Notes under the pieces: generated by a model
Told to the model about the DNA's origin: nothing
The model's input: the letters and a program-made list of their open reading frames with translations, nothing else
Databases searched by the model: none
Assembly (NCBI GenBank): GCA_903874585.1
Contig: CAIQSY010000281.1
Location: 1 to 12,858, forward strand
DNA length: 12,858 nucleotides
From: an uncultured Chlorobiaceae bacterium
GTDB taxonomy: Bacteria; Bacteroidota; Chlorobiia; Chlorobiales; Chlorobiaceae
Direction: 5' to 3'
Translations under genes and position numbers: made by a program
Part shown: in pieces, positions 7,319 to 12,858 of the stretch
Layout: each line of letters starts with the position of its first letter
How positions within the stretch are numbered: position 1 is the first letter of the stretch

Positions 7319-7561
7319 TTATTTTGCGAACTTTGACTCTACAGCTTTGGTTGGAACAGCATAACCTGTTGCCTCAGGTGAAGAACCGCGAAGGCTTGTG
7401 CCTCCACCCATGCTGCCATAAGCATTACGGTTGATTCTCATTGTGCCTTTACCTAAAGAATCAAACAACATACCTACTGTTTCCCAGTGACCCTCAACCA
7501 TGACTTCAAAAATACGACCGGCTGCGGCCAGGATATCGGTAAATACACCTCCACCACTCAT
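7319..7561 (-). CDS. csmA: Chlorosome baseplate bacteriochlorophyll a-binding protein CsmA (precursor)
   Basis: CsmA forms the paracrystalline baseplate of the chlorosome, passing excitation energy from the bacteriochlorophyll c/d/e aggregates toward the FMO protein. The 80-residue precursor starts MSGGGVFTDILAAAGRIFEV and is near-identical to the C. tepidum protein as I recall it. The bacteriochlorophyll-binding histidine is H25 (in EGHWE), and the amphipathic N-terminal helix is intact. Known precursors lose about 20 C-terminal residues after LRGS, leaving 59. Here the region reads SMGGGTSLRGS, with one extra residue (T55), so the equivalent mature chain would have 60. The ATG at 7561 has a strong AAGGGGG (7572-7566) four bases ahead. 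A perfect TATAAT lies just upstream, so csmA probably has its own promoter besides read-through from csmC. A strong terminator follows. Confidence 0.98.
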   Translation of the reverse strand: MSGGGVFTDILAAAGRIFEVMVEGHWETVGMLFDSLGKGTMRINRNAYGSMGGGTSLRGSSPEATGYAVPTKAVESKFAK

Positions 7562-7581
7562 AAGTCCCCCTTGGAATTTTA

Positions 7582-7587
7582 ATTATA
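7582..7587 (-). promoter_or_regulatory. -10 box of a probable csmA-proximal promoter
   Basis: A perfect TATAAT on the minus strand, 20 bases before the csmA ATG. The region at -35 (TTCTAA with 16-base spacing) matches TTGACA only weakly. Transcription would start near 7575 and leave a leader of about 14 bases that still holds the Shine-Dalgarno. A monocistronic csmA mRNA besides the csmCA message has been described in C. tepidum, as I recall. Confidence 0.5.
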
Positions 7588-7705
7588 GAAAGTTAATCAG
7601 ATTTTAGAACACTATTCTTTTTCTAATCTACAGGAATTCACAAAAAAAACAAAAAAAGATTTTGCTTGAACAGATAGCTGACTTCTATTGTGAATAAAAA
7701 TACGC

Positions 7706-8122
7706 TTATTTTTTTACATTTTTTTGAAAAGAACCTGCAAAGTTTTTAACAACTTCAGAAGCTGACACGCCGGCATCACCGACTGCGGTAGCCGCATTGC
7801 CTGTTGCATTCTCAACGGTTTCAACGGCACTTGCATATAACTCATTAGCCGTTCTTGAAGCATCTTTAACAGTAATAGCAACACGATCGATGGTTTCGCC
7901 AACCACACCACCAGTATTGCCAAGTAAATTGCCGATACCTGTAGCATCAATAACTGCACCAACAGTACCAGTCACAGTATCAAACAGGCTGCCTGCAAGA
8001 TTAAGACCACCAACAACAGCACTCTGACCGGTCAACAACACACTCTCAGCAAGAAAGGTGAGGCGATCGGTAAATTCCAGCTCCTTAAAATCCTTACGTA
8101 ATTTCTGATACGATTCTGACAT
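7706..8122 (-). CDS. csmC: Chlorosome envelope protein C (CsmC-type)
   Basis: CsmC is a protein of the chlorosome envelope monolayer. The 138-residue product starts MSESYQKLRKDFKELEF, the opening expected of CsmC, and lies directly upstream of csmA, the known csmCA order in green sulfur bacteria. Residues about 27-76 form a glycine-rich, hydrophobic stretch (GGLNLAGSLFDTVTGTVGAVI and so on) suited to lying in or on the lipid monolayer. Residues about 80-138 are an alanine/valine-rich amphipathic region ending in a basic FQKNVKK. The ATG at 8122 is preceded by AAGGGAG (8135-8129) at six bases, one of the best ribosome sites in the window. The gap to csmA is 144 bases and contains U-rich tracts and the csmA promoter. 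Paralogy with CsmD means the C versus D label rests mainly on gene order. Confidence 0.92.
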   Translation of the reverse strand: MSESYQKLRKDFKELEFTDRLTFLAESVLLTGQSAVVGGLNLAGSLFDTVTGTVGAVIDATGIGNLLGNTGGVVGETIDRVAITVKDASRTANELYASAVETVENATGNAATAVGDAGVSASEVVKNFAGSFQKNVKK

Positions 8123-8165
8123 AGCATTCTCCCTTGATAATGAGGTTCTTTTTGAGATACCTCTT

Positions 8166-8199
8166 TTTATAATTTATGAACTAAAACAAGCTCTTTTAG
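8166..8199 (-). promoter_or_regulatory. Possible csmC promoter with an overlapping dyad
   Basis: TATAAA (8171-8166, minus strand) could be a -10 box giving a leader of about 37 bases to csmC. No good -35 is present. Instead the expected -35 position lies inside an inverted repeat, CTAAAA (8181-8186) and TTTTAG (8194-8199) on the plus strand, which could be a regulator site. This is a sequence-pattern inference only. Confidence 0.3.
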
Positions 8200-8261
8200 A
8201 AAATTTAAACATAAATATCGTTCAAAACAAATAAACACGCCTGTGCATACTGCGTACAATC

Positions 8262-9485
8262 TTACGCGTTGTTCATTTTTTGCTCCTGCTTTGAGCGGCT
8301 GAGATTTTGACGGCCAAGGTCAAAAGGAATATGAAGCCATTTATCTTTGAAAACAGCATTGCCTGGCTCAAGACCGGTAAGGCTAATTGGCAGGGTAATA
8401 ATTTTCCGCTGATTACCAATCTGAACGAAGAGTTCATCGCCTGTTACCCACACGTCAATATCAACAGGATTGGCAAACATCAGCTTCAACTGCACCTCGT
8501 AAACATCTTTATTGCGGACAAACTTGATGGGCGGTTCATCATACATCATATCAGATGGATCAGTATCACCATACATATCCTTAGCAAACTGCTCAAGTGA
8601 TGGTAAACCAACAATTTCCTGTTCATACATACGCAGTTTGGTAACAGGAAGTGGCGAAAATCCCTCCTCTATCTCTCCAAGATATTTTTGCTGAATAGCT
8701 TTCCAGTTTTCGAGATAGCCACTATCTTCATGGGTATCAAGCAGTCGATTAACAAGCACCATATCCACTTTAAATCCATACAGATTCAGATAGGTTAAAG
8801 CGCGCATGGTCTCTTTAATCGACATCTTTTCGGCGTTCATTACTAAACGCACCGTCGATTTTTTATTATCGGTCAAAATGTCACGGATATCCTCAAGCTC
8901 ATCAAAAACTTGATCAACGGAATCAATCGCATCTGCAGGTGGTACAAAAAATGCGATTTTATCAGACATTTTTGAAAGCGGCTTACTCAATGGCTTGATA
9001 AGATATTTATTGACATTTTTGATTGCTTTCATACCCCACGCAAGCGTGTCGGGAAGGGAAAGAAGCCGCAGCGTCTCACCTGTAGGAGCTGTATCAAGCA
9101 CAAGAACATCATAAAGCCCTGATGCTTTATATCGTTTGATGCGCAAAAGAGAAAAAAGCTCTTCCATACCAGGCAGAATGGTCATTTCATCAGCCATAAC
9201 GCCTGAAACACCTTGCGCCATAAAAATTTTGGTGTAATACTTCTGTACCGATTGCCAATTCTCTTTAAGATCAACGTATGGATTAACCTCAATGGCATCC
9301 AGATTCTCTTTTATCTTTGTGGGTTCAGCGCCAAGTGGAAGATTAAACGAATCCGACAGACTGTGGGCAGGATCTGTGGAGAGTACAAGTGTTCGATAGC
9401 CAAGTTGTGACAAACGGACAGCCGTAGCGGCAGAGACGCTGGTTTTACCAACCCCGCCTTTACCTGTAAAAGTTAAAATACGCAT
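8262..9485 (-). CDS. ArsA/Get3-like anion-transporting ATPase with C-terminal Hsp20-like domain (second paralogue)
   Basis: This is a 407-residue soluble ATPase paralogous to the protein at 4475-5629. Walker A is GKGGVGKTS at 8-16, switch I is the canonical STDPAHS at 36-42, and switch II is DTAPTGET at 131-138. Residues about 328-388 (VYEVQLKLMFANPVDIDVWV through KWLHIPF) match an Hsp20-like domain, followed by a short polar Arg/Lys/Gln tail. I find no cysteine at all, so the arsenite site of pump-type ArsA and the Get3 zinc site are both missing. Get3 relatives carry tail-anchored membrane proteins; whether this one binds a hydrophobic client is unknown, but the next gene is csmC, 139 bases downstream. 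The ATG at 9485 puts the P-loop where it belongs; it has no Shine-Dalgarno. The region upstream is shared with the divergent pyrK-like gene, and TATATC (9544-9539) is a possible -10. Confidence 0.9.
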   Translation of the reverse strand: MRILTFTGKGGVGKTSVSAATAVRLSQLGYRTLVLSTDPAHSLSDSFNLPLGAEPTKIKENLDAIEVNPYVDLKENWQSVQKYYTKIFMAQGVSGVMADEMTILPGMEELFSLLRIKRYKASGLYDVLVLDTAPTGETLRLLSLPDTLAWGMKAIKNVNKYLIKPLSKPLSKMSDKIAFFVPPADAIDSVDQVFDELEDIRDILTDNKKSTVRLVMNAEKMSIKETMRALTYLNLYGFKVDMVLVNRLLDTHEDSGYLENWKAIQQKYLGEIEEGFSPLPVTKLRMYEQEIVGLPSLEQFAKDMYGDTDPSDMMYDEPPIKFVRNKDVYEVQLKLMFANPVDIDVWVTGDELFVQIGNQRKIITLPISLTGLEPGNAVFKDKWLHIPFDLGRQNLSRSKQEQKMNNA

Positions 9486-9552
9486 GAACCAAGATATTGG
9501 AATTTGGGAATGCAGAGGAAAAAATCAGAGAGGTTAAAGATATAACTCTAAG

Positions 9553-9581
9553 CTGACACTACAAAAGACTCTTCTTATATT
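9553..9581 (+). promoter_or_regulatory. Sigma70-like promoter of the pyrK-type gene
   Basis: CTGACA (9553-9558) and TATATT (9576-9581) are separated by exactly 17 bases and each matches the consensus in five of six positions. Transcription would start near 9588, giving an unusually long leader of about 135 bases before the ATG at 9723. Confidence 0.6.
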
Positions 9582-9619
9582 GCAGTTATACCAACGAAAG
9601 AGATGAGACAAAAAAAGAC

Positions 9620-9679
9620 GAGCATGAAACTCTTTGCAAATAAGCTCTATGCTCATTTAATTCCATTTAACTTATGAGC
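9620..9679 (+). promoter_or_regulatory. Leader with two mutually exclusive stem-loops and a 17-codon reading frame
   Basis: GAGCAT (9620-9625) can pair with ATGCTC (9649-9654), while the overlapping GCTCAT (9651-9656) can pair with ATGAGC (9674-9679); both cannot form together. A 17-codon frame (ATG 9624 to TGA 9675-9677, MKLFANKLYAHLIPFNL) runs through both. It has no good ribosome site and there is no terminator U-run, so a regulatory role is only a possibility. Confidence 0.25.
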
Positions 9680-9722
9680 TATCAAGAGCAACTCCATCAC
9701 CGATTCGTGATCAACCACCATT

Positions 9723-10517
9723 ATGTGTCAACCAAGCTCTCTTGTCGATATTCAGGCAACCATTGTCCAGATACAACCTCTCAGTGCGGATGTCAGCATC
9801 ATCAGCCTTGATTGTCCTGCGATAGCTAAAACAGCCAAACCGGGAAACTTTGTTAATATCAAGGTTAATAGCGCTACCCAACCACTACTCCGTCGCCCAT
9901 TTTCCATCCATAATGTGCGAGAGTCCATTATAGAAATCATGGTAAAATCTATTGGCATTGGTACAGCACTGCTTTGTAACACATCTGCCGGATCAACGGT
10001 GATGGTGCTCGGCCCATTGGGCAACAGCTTTGATGTGACCAGTAAACCATTTCACACGGCTGTTCTCGTTTCTGGTGGTATTGGCACTGCACCCATGTTG
10101 TTCCTCGAACAAACATTGACAGCTCATGGCAAAACTGTGGTAAATCTTGTTGGTGGCAGAACGAAAAATGATTTGCTCACTCACAACCTCTCCAACTGCC
10201 ATAGTGCAACAGATGACGGTTCGGCTGGTTTTAAAGGTACGATTATCGATTTGCTTGCACACAAACTTCCAGAGCTCCTGGCAAACGGAGAGATCAAAAT
10301 TTTCGCTTGCGGGCCACATCAAATGCTGAAAGCACTTGCTCAATTTTGCCATCAGCATCACCTCACGTGTGATCTTTCACTTGAATCAATGATGGGATGC
10401 GGAATTGGAATATGTTACGGATGCAGCGTTACACTTCACTCCTCGGATGGAGTCACGAAAAACATCCTGCTTTGCCGCGAAGGAGCTGTGATTGATGCTG
10501 AATCCTTTGTTGATTGA
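9723..10517 (+). CDS. pyrK: Dihydroorotate dehydrogenase electron-transfer subunit (PyrK-type iron-sulfur flavoprotein)
   Basis: PyrK carries electrons from dihydroorotate dehydrogenase B (PyrD) to NAD through FAD and a [2Fe-2S] cluster, in pyrimidine synthesis. The 264-residue protein has a ferredoxin-reductase fold: FAD-binding RRPFSI at 57-62, GPLGNSF at 97-103, the NAD-domain GGIGTAPM at 118-125 and ACGPHQML at 195-202. The C-terminal cluster site has C226, C231, C234 and C251 in GCGIGICYGCSV and LLCREG, the PyrK pattern. The ATG at 9723 has no Shine-Dalgarno but is the only suitable start. It has a good promoter and a long leader. No pyrD lies in the window, so the partner must be elsewhere; related proteins (NfnA or sulfhydrogenase gamma subunits) share the fold, which limits certainty of the exact partner. 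ssb follows 88 bases later on the same strand. Confidence 0.88.
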   Translation: MCQPSSLVDIQATIVQIQPLSADVSIISLDCPAIAKTAKPGNFVNIKVNSATQPLLRRPFSIHNVRESIIEIMVKSIGIGTALLCNTSAGSTVMVLGPLGNSFDVTSKPFHTAVLVSGGIGTAPMLFLEQTLTAHGKTVVNLVGGRTKNDLLTHNLSNCHSATDDGSAGFKGTIIDLLAHKLPELLANGEIKIFACGPHQMLKALAQFCHQHHLTCDLSLESMMGCGIGICYGCSVTLHSSDGVTKNILLCREGAVIDAESFVD

Positions 10518-10605
10518 TGTGCTTTTAATGTAAAAAATATATATTTTACGTTGTACGTTTGGATAACTCTCATGAGCTTTTTTAACAATTATCATCCATG
10601 ATCTT

Positions 10606-11106
10606 ATGGCAAAAGGACTGAATAAAGCAATGTTGATCGGTCATCTTGGTAACGACCCTGAAGTGCGCACAACAACATCAGGTCAAACCGTAGCCAATTT
10701 CACCTTAGCAACGAATGAAAATTTTAAAGATAGCAGTGGAAATCTGCAGGAACGTACTGAATGGCACCGCATTATCGCTTGGGGTAAGCTTGCTGAAATA
10801 TGCGGTCAGTATCTGAAAAAAGGACGTCAAGTCTATGTTGAAGGGCGTCTCCAAACAAGAAGCTGGGATGATCCAAAAAGTGGTGATAAAAAATATGCCA
10901 CGGAAATTATCTGTTCCGATATGCAGATGCTGGGCGGACAACGGGAGCAAAATGATGGAACGCGAAGCAATGAGGGGAGCTTACAAAACGATGATCGTCC
11001 GCAAATGAACGAATCGCGCTCTCAATATTCGCAAAATAATGCAGTGCAAACAACATCGCCAGCCGCAGCAATGCTGGAAACGGAAAAAGACGATCTCCCC
11101 TTTTAA
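10606..11106 (+). CDS. ssb: Single-stranded DNA-binding protein
   Basis: SSB coats single-stranded DNA during replication, repair and recombination and recruits partners by its C-terminal tip. The 166-residue protein opens with an OB fold (KGLNKAMLIGHLGNDPEVR, then NFTLATNE, EWHRIIAWGKLAEICGQYLKKG and VEGRLQTRSW), ending near residue 110 (MQMLGG). It continues with a disordered Gln/Asn/Ser-rich linker and ends in the diagnostic acidic tip DDLPF, with leucine in place of the common isoleucine. The ATG at 10606 gives the expected MAKGLNKAMLIG start; there is no Shine-Dalgarno. The upstream gap contains an AT-rich near-palindrome (10530-10549) that may be part of a promoter. holA, another replication gene, follows after a hairpin, so the two may be cotranscribed. 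Confidence 0.96.
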   Translation: MAKGLNKAMLIGHLGNDPEVRTTTSGQTVANFTLATNENFKDSSGNLQERTEWHRIIAWGKLAEICGQYLKKGRQVYVEGRLQTRSWDDPKSGDKKYATEIICSDMQMLGGQREQNDGTRSNEGSLQNDDRPQMNESRSQYSQNNAVQTTSPAAAMLETEKDDLPF

Positions 11107-11120
11107 GCTTTTTTACGCAT

Positions 11121-11142
11121 AGGATGCACTTCGGTGCATCCT
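11121..11142 (+). other. UUCG-capped stem-loop between ssb and holA
   Basis: A perfect 9-bp stem (AGGATGCAC 11121-11129 with GTGCATCCT 11134-11142) closes on a C(UUCG)G tetraloop, an exceptionally stable RNA hairpin. No T-run follows on either strand, so it is not a standard terminator. It could protect the ssb mRNA end or modulate read-through to holA. Confidence 0.7.
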
Positions 11143-11165
11143 GCCATTAATAACAGACAATCTGC

Positions 11166-12206
11166 ATGGATGCACTGAAAAAAAATATTCTTGCTGGCAC
11201 TATCGCGCCAATTTATCTCCTATATGGCTCCGAAAGCTTCCTCAAAGAAGAGGCTACTGACATGATCAAAAAGGCAATTTTCCCTTCAGAGAGCGAAGCC
11301 GCGTTTAACACACAGGTGTTTTACGGTCAAGATCTGACTCTCGGAGAGTTGCTTTCGAAAGCGTCTGAATACCCGATGTTTACCCAGAAGCAACTCATCA
11401 TTGTCCGCCAGTTTGATAAAATCAAAAAGCCCAACACCAAGGAGTTACAAAAACAGCAAGATGAAAAACTCAGCCGCTACAGTTCCAAACCGGCAGAATT
11501 TACCGTTCTGATTCTCGATACTGATACTGTCGATAAAAAGGATATTGAAAAGCAGCCATTCACTGCACTGAAAAAATATCACCACGATTTTCCAACCATC
11601 AAAGCTCCTGATCTTTTCGCTTACAACCGCGCAAAATCGCTTGGCTGGGAATTTGATGCCGATGCGCTCAAAGCGTTCACAGCCTACATTCAGCCATCCG
11701 CCCGAGAAATTTGCCATGAAATAGAAAAAATCATCATGTATGCGTCGGAACACAACACGCAAAAACATATCACAGCGCCAGATGTGTATGATTGTGTGGG
11801 TATATCGCGCACGTACAATGTCTTTGAGCTGGAAAAAGCACTTGTTGGACGCAATTTGCGGTTATGCAGCGGTATGTCGCTGATGATTATGGATCAAGAG
11901 GGACAGAAAGAGGGGCTTGGCAATATTGTGCGTTTTCTGACAACATTTTATATGCGGCTCTGGAAACTCTCGCTACCCGACGTTCGACAACAGCCGCCGA
12001 GCGAAATAGCAAAGATCTTGGGCATGTACGGTAAGCAGGAGTATTTCGTAAAAAACTACCTGACGTACACGAAATCATTTTCGATGCAGGACAGTGAAAA
12101 AGCCATCATTGCTTTGCGTGAAACCGATGCTGCGTTAAAAGGGCTCAAGCCTTACCCCGATGAAAAATACCTCGTTTTGCAACTGATGCAGCAATTGCTC
12201 GGCTGA
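11166..12206 (+). CDS. holA: DNA polymerase III, delta subunit (clamp-loader wrench)
   Basis: HolA opens the beta sliding clamp within the clamp-loader complex during replication. The 346-residue length suits the family. The N-terminus IAPIYLLYGSESFLKEEA (about 13-30) is the typical delta opening, including the degenerate P-loop region, followed by SKASEYPMFTQKQLIIVRQ (64-82) with the clamp-contacting pattern. The middle has the DADALKAFTAYIQPSAREICHEIEKI block, and the C-terminal collar includes VFELEKALVGRN and the final RETDAALKGLKPYPDEKYLVLQLM. The ATG at 11166 is the clear start, without a Shine-Dalgarno. It lies 59 bases after ssb, with the UUCG hairpin between. Its stop is 16 bases from the end of the convergent epimerase gene. 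Confidence 0.93.
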   Translation: MDALKKNILAGTIAPIYLLYGSESFLKEEATDMIKKAIFPSESEAAFNTQVFYGQDLTLGELLSKASEYPMFTQKQLIIVRQFDKIKKPNTKELQKQQDEKLSRYSSKPAEFTVLILDTDTVDKKDIEKQPFTALKKYHHDFPTIKAPDLFAYNRAKSLGWEFDADALKAFTAYIQPSAREICHEIEKIIMYASEHNTQKHITAPDVYDCVGISRTYNVFELEKALVGRNLRLCSGMSLMIMDQEGQKEGLGNIVRFLTTFYMRLWKLSLPDVRQQPPSEIAKILGMYGKQEYFVKNYLTYTKSFSMQDSEKAIIALRETDAALKGLKPYPDEKYLVLQLMQQLLG

Positions 12207-12224
12207 AAAACAGTAAGACCGTTC
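12206..12224 (-). terminator. Possible weak terminator of the epimerase gene
   Basis: On the minus strand GAACGGT and ACTGTTT can form a stem of seven pairs (two G-U) around a three-base loop, ending in a short T-run (12210-12206). The stem is weak and overlaps the end of holA. It is the only candidate in the 16-base convergent gap. Confidence 0.25.
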
Positions 12225-12858
12225 ACAACCAACCCTTCTCACGATACCATCGAATCGTTGCAGCAACGCCATCCGCAAGTGTTGTTCGCGCAGTAAAGCC
12301 TAATTCCTGCTGAGCAAAAATGGGCGAGCAGACCCAATAATGCTGCACAAGTTCATTGGCTTTATCACGATTAATCAACGATGGTTTACCCAAAAAAGCA
12401 GCCATTGAGCCAGCCACCATGCCAACAAAAAAAAGCAATGGCTGTGGCAATGAAATCGCAAGCAAACGCTTGAAGCCAAGCTGTGGCTTTGCAGCAGCAA
12501 TGACATCATCCCACGATGATGAACAAGATGATGTGATATAAAATAATTTTCCCGCAGAACGCTCTGACCGAGAGGCTATCAGAATCCCTTCCACAAGATC
12601 ATCAACATAAATCATGCTGAATCGTTGTTTCGCAACGCTCACTGGCGACACCAGTATTCCTTTTTTCAGCATCTTAAAAACCTGCAACACATCCTTATCA
12701 CCCGGACCATAGACAGCGGGAGGTCGCACAATCGTTACAGGAATGCGTGCAGCATAATCCATACATACCGCTTCTGCCTTGAGCTTACTGCGGCCATAAG
12801 CGCTCACAGGATGAGCTGTATCTGCTTCTGTAACACCATGCACACCCTCAGAAGCAGG
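12223..12858 (-). CDS. NAD-dependent epimerase/dehydratase (extended SDR family), 5' truncated by window end
   Basis: The frame remains open to the window edge, so about 211 C-terminal residues are present and the NAD-binding GxxGxxG N-terminus is outside. The GTG at 12843 is not the start, because upstream codons continue the family motif (ASEGVHG). The catalytic YxxxK is visible as AYGRSK, preceded by the usual EADTAHPVS and followed by IPVTIVRPPAVYGPGD, the conserved substrate-pocket segment of nucleotide-sugar epimerases and related reductases. RFSMIYVDDLVEGILIA is another family block. The C-terminal part has a hydrophobic stretch (LLFFVGMVAGSMAAFL) that might contact a membrane, and ends in TIRWYREKGWL, a typical extended-SDR end. 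The substrate may be a nucleotide sugar or a steroid/terpenoid-like compound; I cannot decide. Confidence 0.88.
   Translation of the reverse strand, partial: PASEGVHGVTEADTAHPVSAYGRSKLKAEAVCMDYAARIPVTIVRPPAVYGPGDKDVLQVFKMLKKGILVSPVSVAKQRFSMIYVDDLVEGILIASRSERSAGKLFYITSSCSSSWDDVIAAAKPQLGFKRLLAISLPQPLLFFVGMVAGSMAAFLGKPSLINRDKANELVQHYWVCSPIFAQQELGFTARTTLADGVAATIRWYREKGWL

Noticed and set aside
8252..8267. Inverted repeat GCGTA/TACGC at the 3' end of the second ArsA-like gene as a terminator
   Set aside because: Only five pairs, it overlaps the stop codon, and no T-run follows on the minus strand. Read-through to csmC remains possible.
8307..8600. 97-residue plus-strand reading frame opposite the second ArsA-like gene
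   Set aside because: It is a shadow of the well-supported ATPase on the other strand and has no similarity of its own.
4475..9485. Arsenic resistance locus
   Set aside because: There are no arsB, arsR, arsC or arsD genes and the ATPases lack the metalloid-binding cysteines.
10530..10549. AT-rich near-palindrome upstream of ssb as an operator or replication element
   Set aside because: Only six terminal base pairs match around an alternating AT core, which is likely by chance in AT-rich intergenic DNA. It may simply be promoter sequence.

Overview
The window comes from a green sulfur bacterium (Chlorobiaceae). The strongest evidence is csmA, the chlorosome baseplate bacteriochlorophyll a protein. 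It is near-identical to the Chlorobaculum tepidum protein as I remember it, and it lies directly downstream of a CsmC-type chlorosome envelope gene. By eye the base composition is in the mid-40s % G+C, low for the group. This would fit a low-GC relative such as Chlorobium chlorochromatii, but the species is inference. Most genes lack a clear Shine-Dalgarno sequence; csmC, csmA and acpS are marked exceptions.

Layout. (1) 1-2000: the 3' part of an M16 zinc-peptidase-family gene, then tig (trigger factor, TTG start), both on +, closed by a bidirectional terminator. (2) 2000-3258, minus strand: nadC followed by acpS, housekeeping NAD and acyl-carrier-protein chemistry. (3) 3514-4422, plus strand: folB and folK, consecutive steps of folate synthesis. 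(4) 4475-9485, minus strand: the distinctive block. In transcription order it holds an ArsA/Get3-like ATPase with a C-terminal Hsp20-like domain, csmC, csmA, a strong terminator, a 482-residue protein of unknown function with a possible PH-like N-terminus and a low-complexity tail carrying three RK(K/S)IxIxSD repeats, and a second ArsA/Get3-like ATPase with an Hsp20-like domain. The block ends at a terminator that overlaps the 3' end of folK. (5) 9553-12206, plus strand: a PyrK-type iron-sulfur flavoprotein with a good sigma70-like promoter and a structured leader, then ssb and holA (DNA polymerase III delta). (6) 12223-12858, minus strand: the C-terminal part of an NAD-dependent epimerase/dehydratase that runs off the window.

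The most interesting idea is that the two ArsA/Get3-like ATPases and the repeat-tailed protein, placed around csmCA, form a targeting or assembly system for the chlorosome envelope or its hydrophobic proteins. The ATPases lack the metalloid-binding cysteines of arsenite-pump ArsA, so arsenic resistance is unlikely. Gene order and domain content support the hypothesis; function is not shown. I saw no insertion sequence, CRISPR array, tRNA or rRNA.
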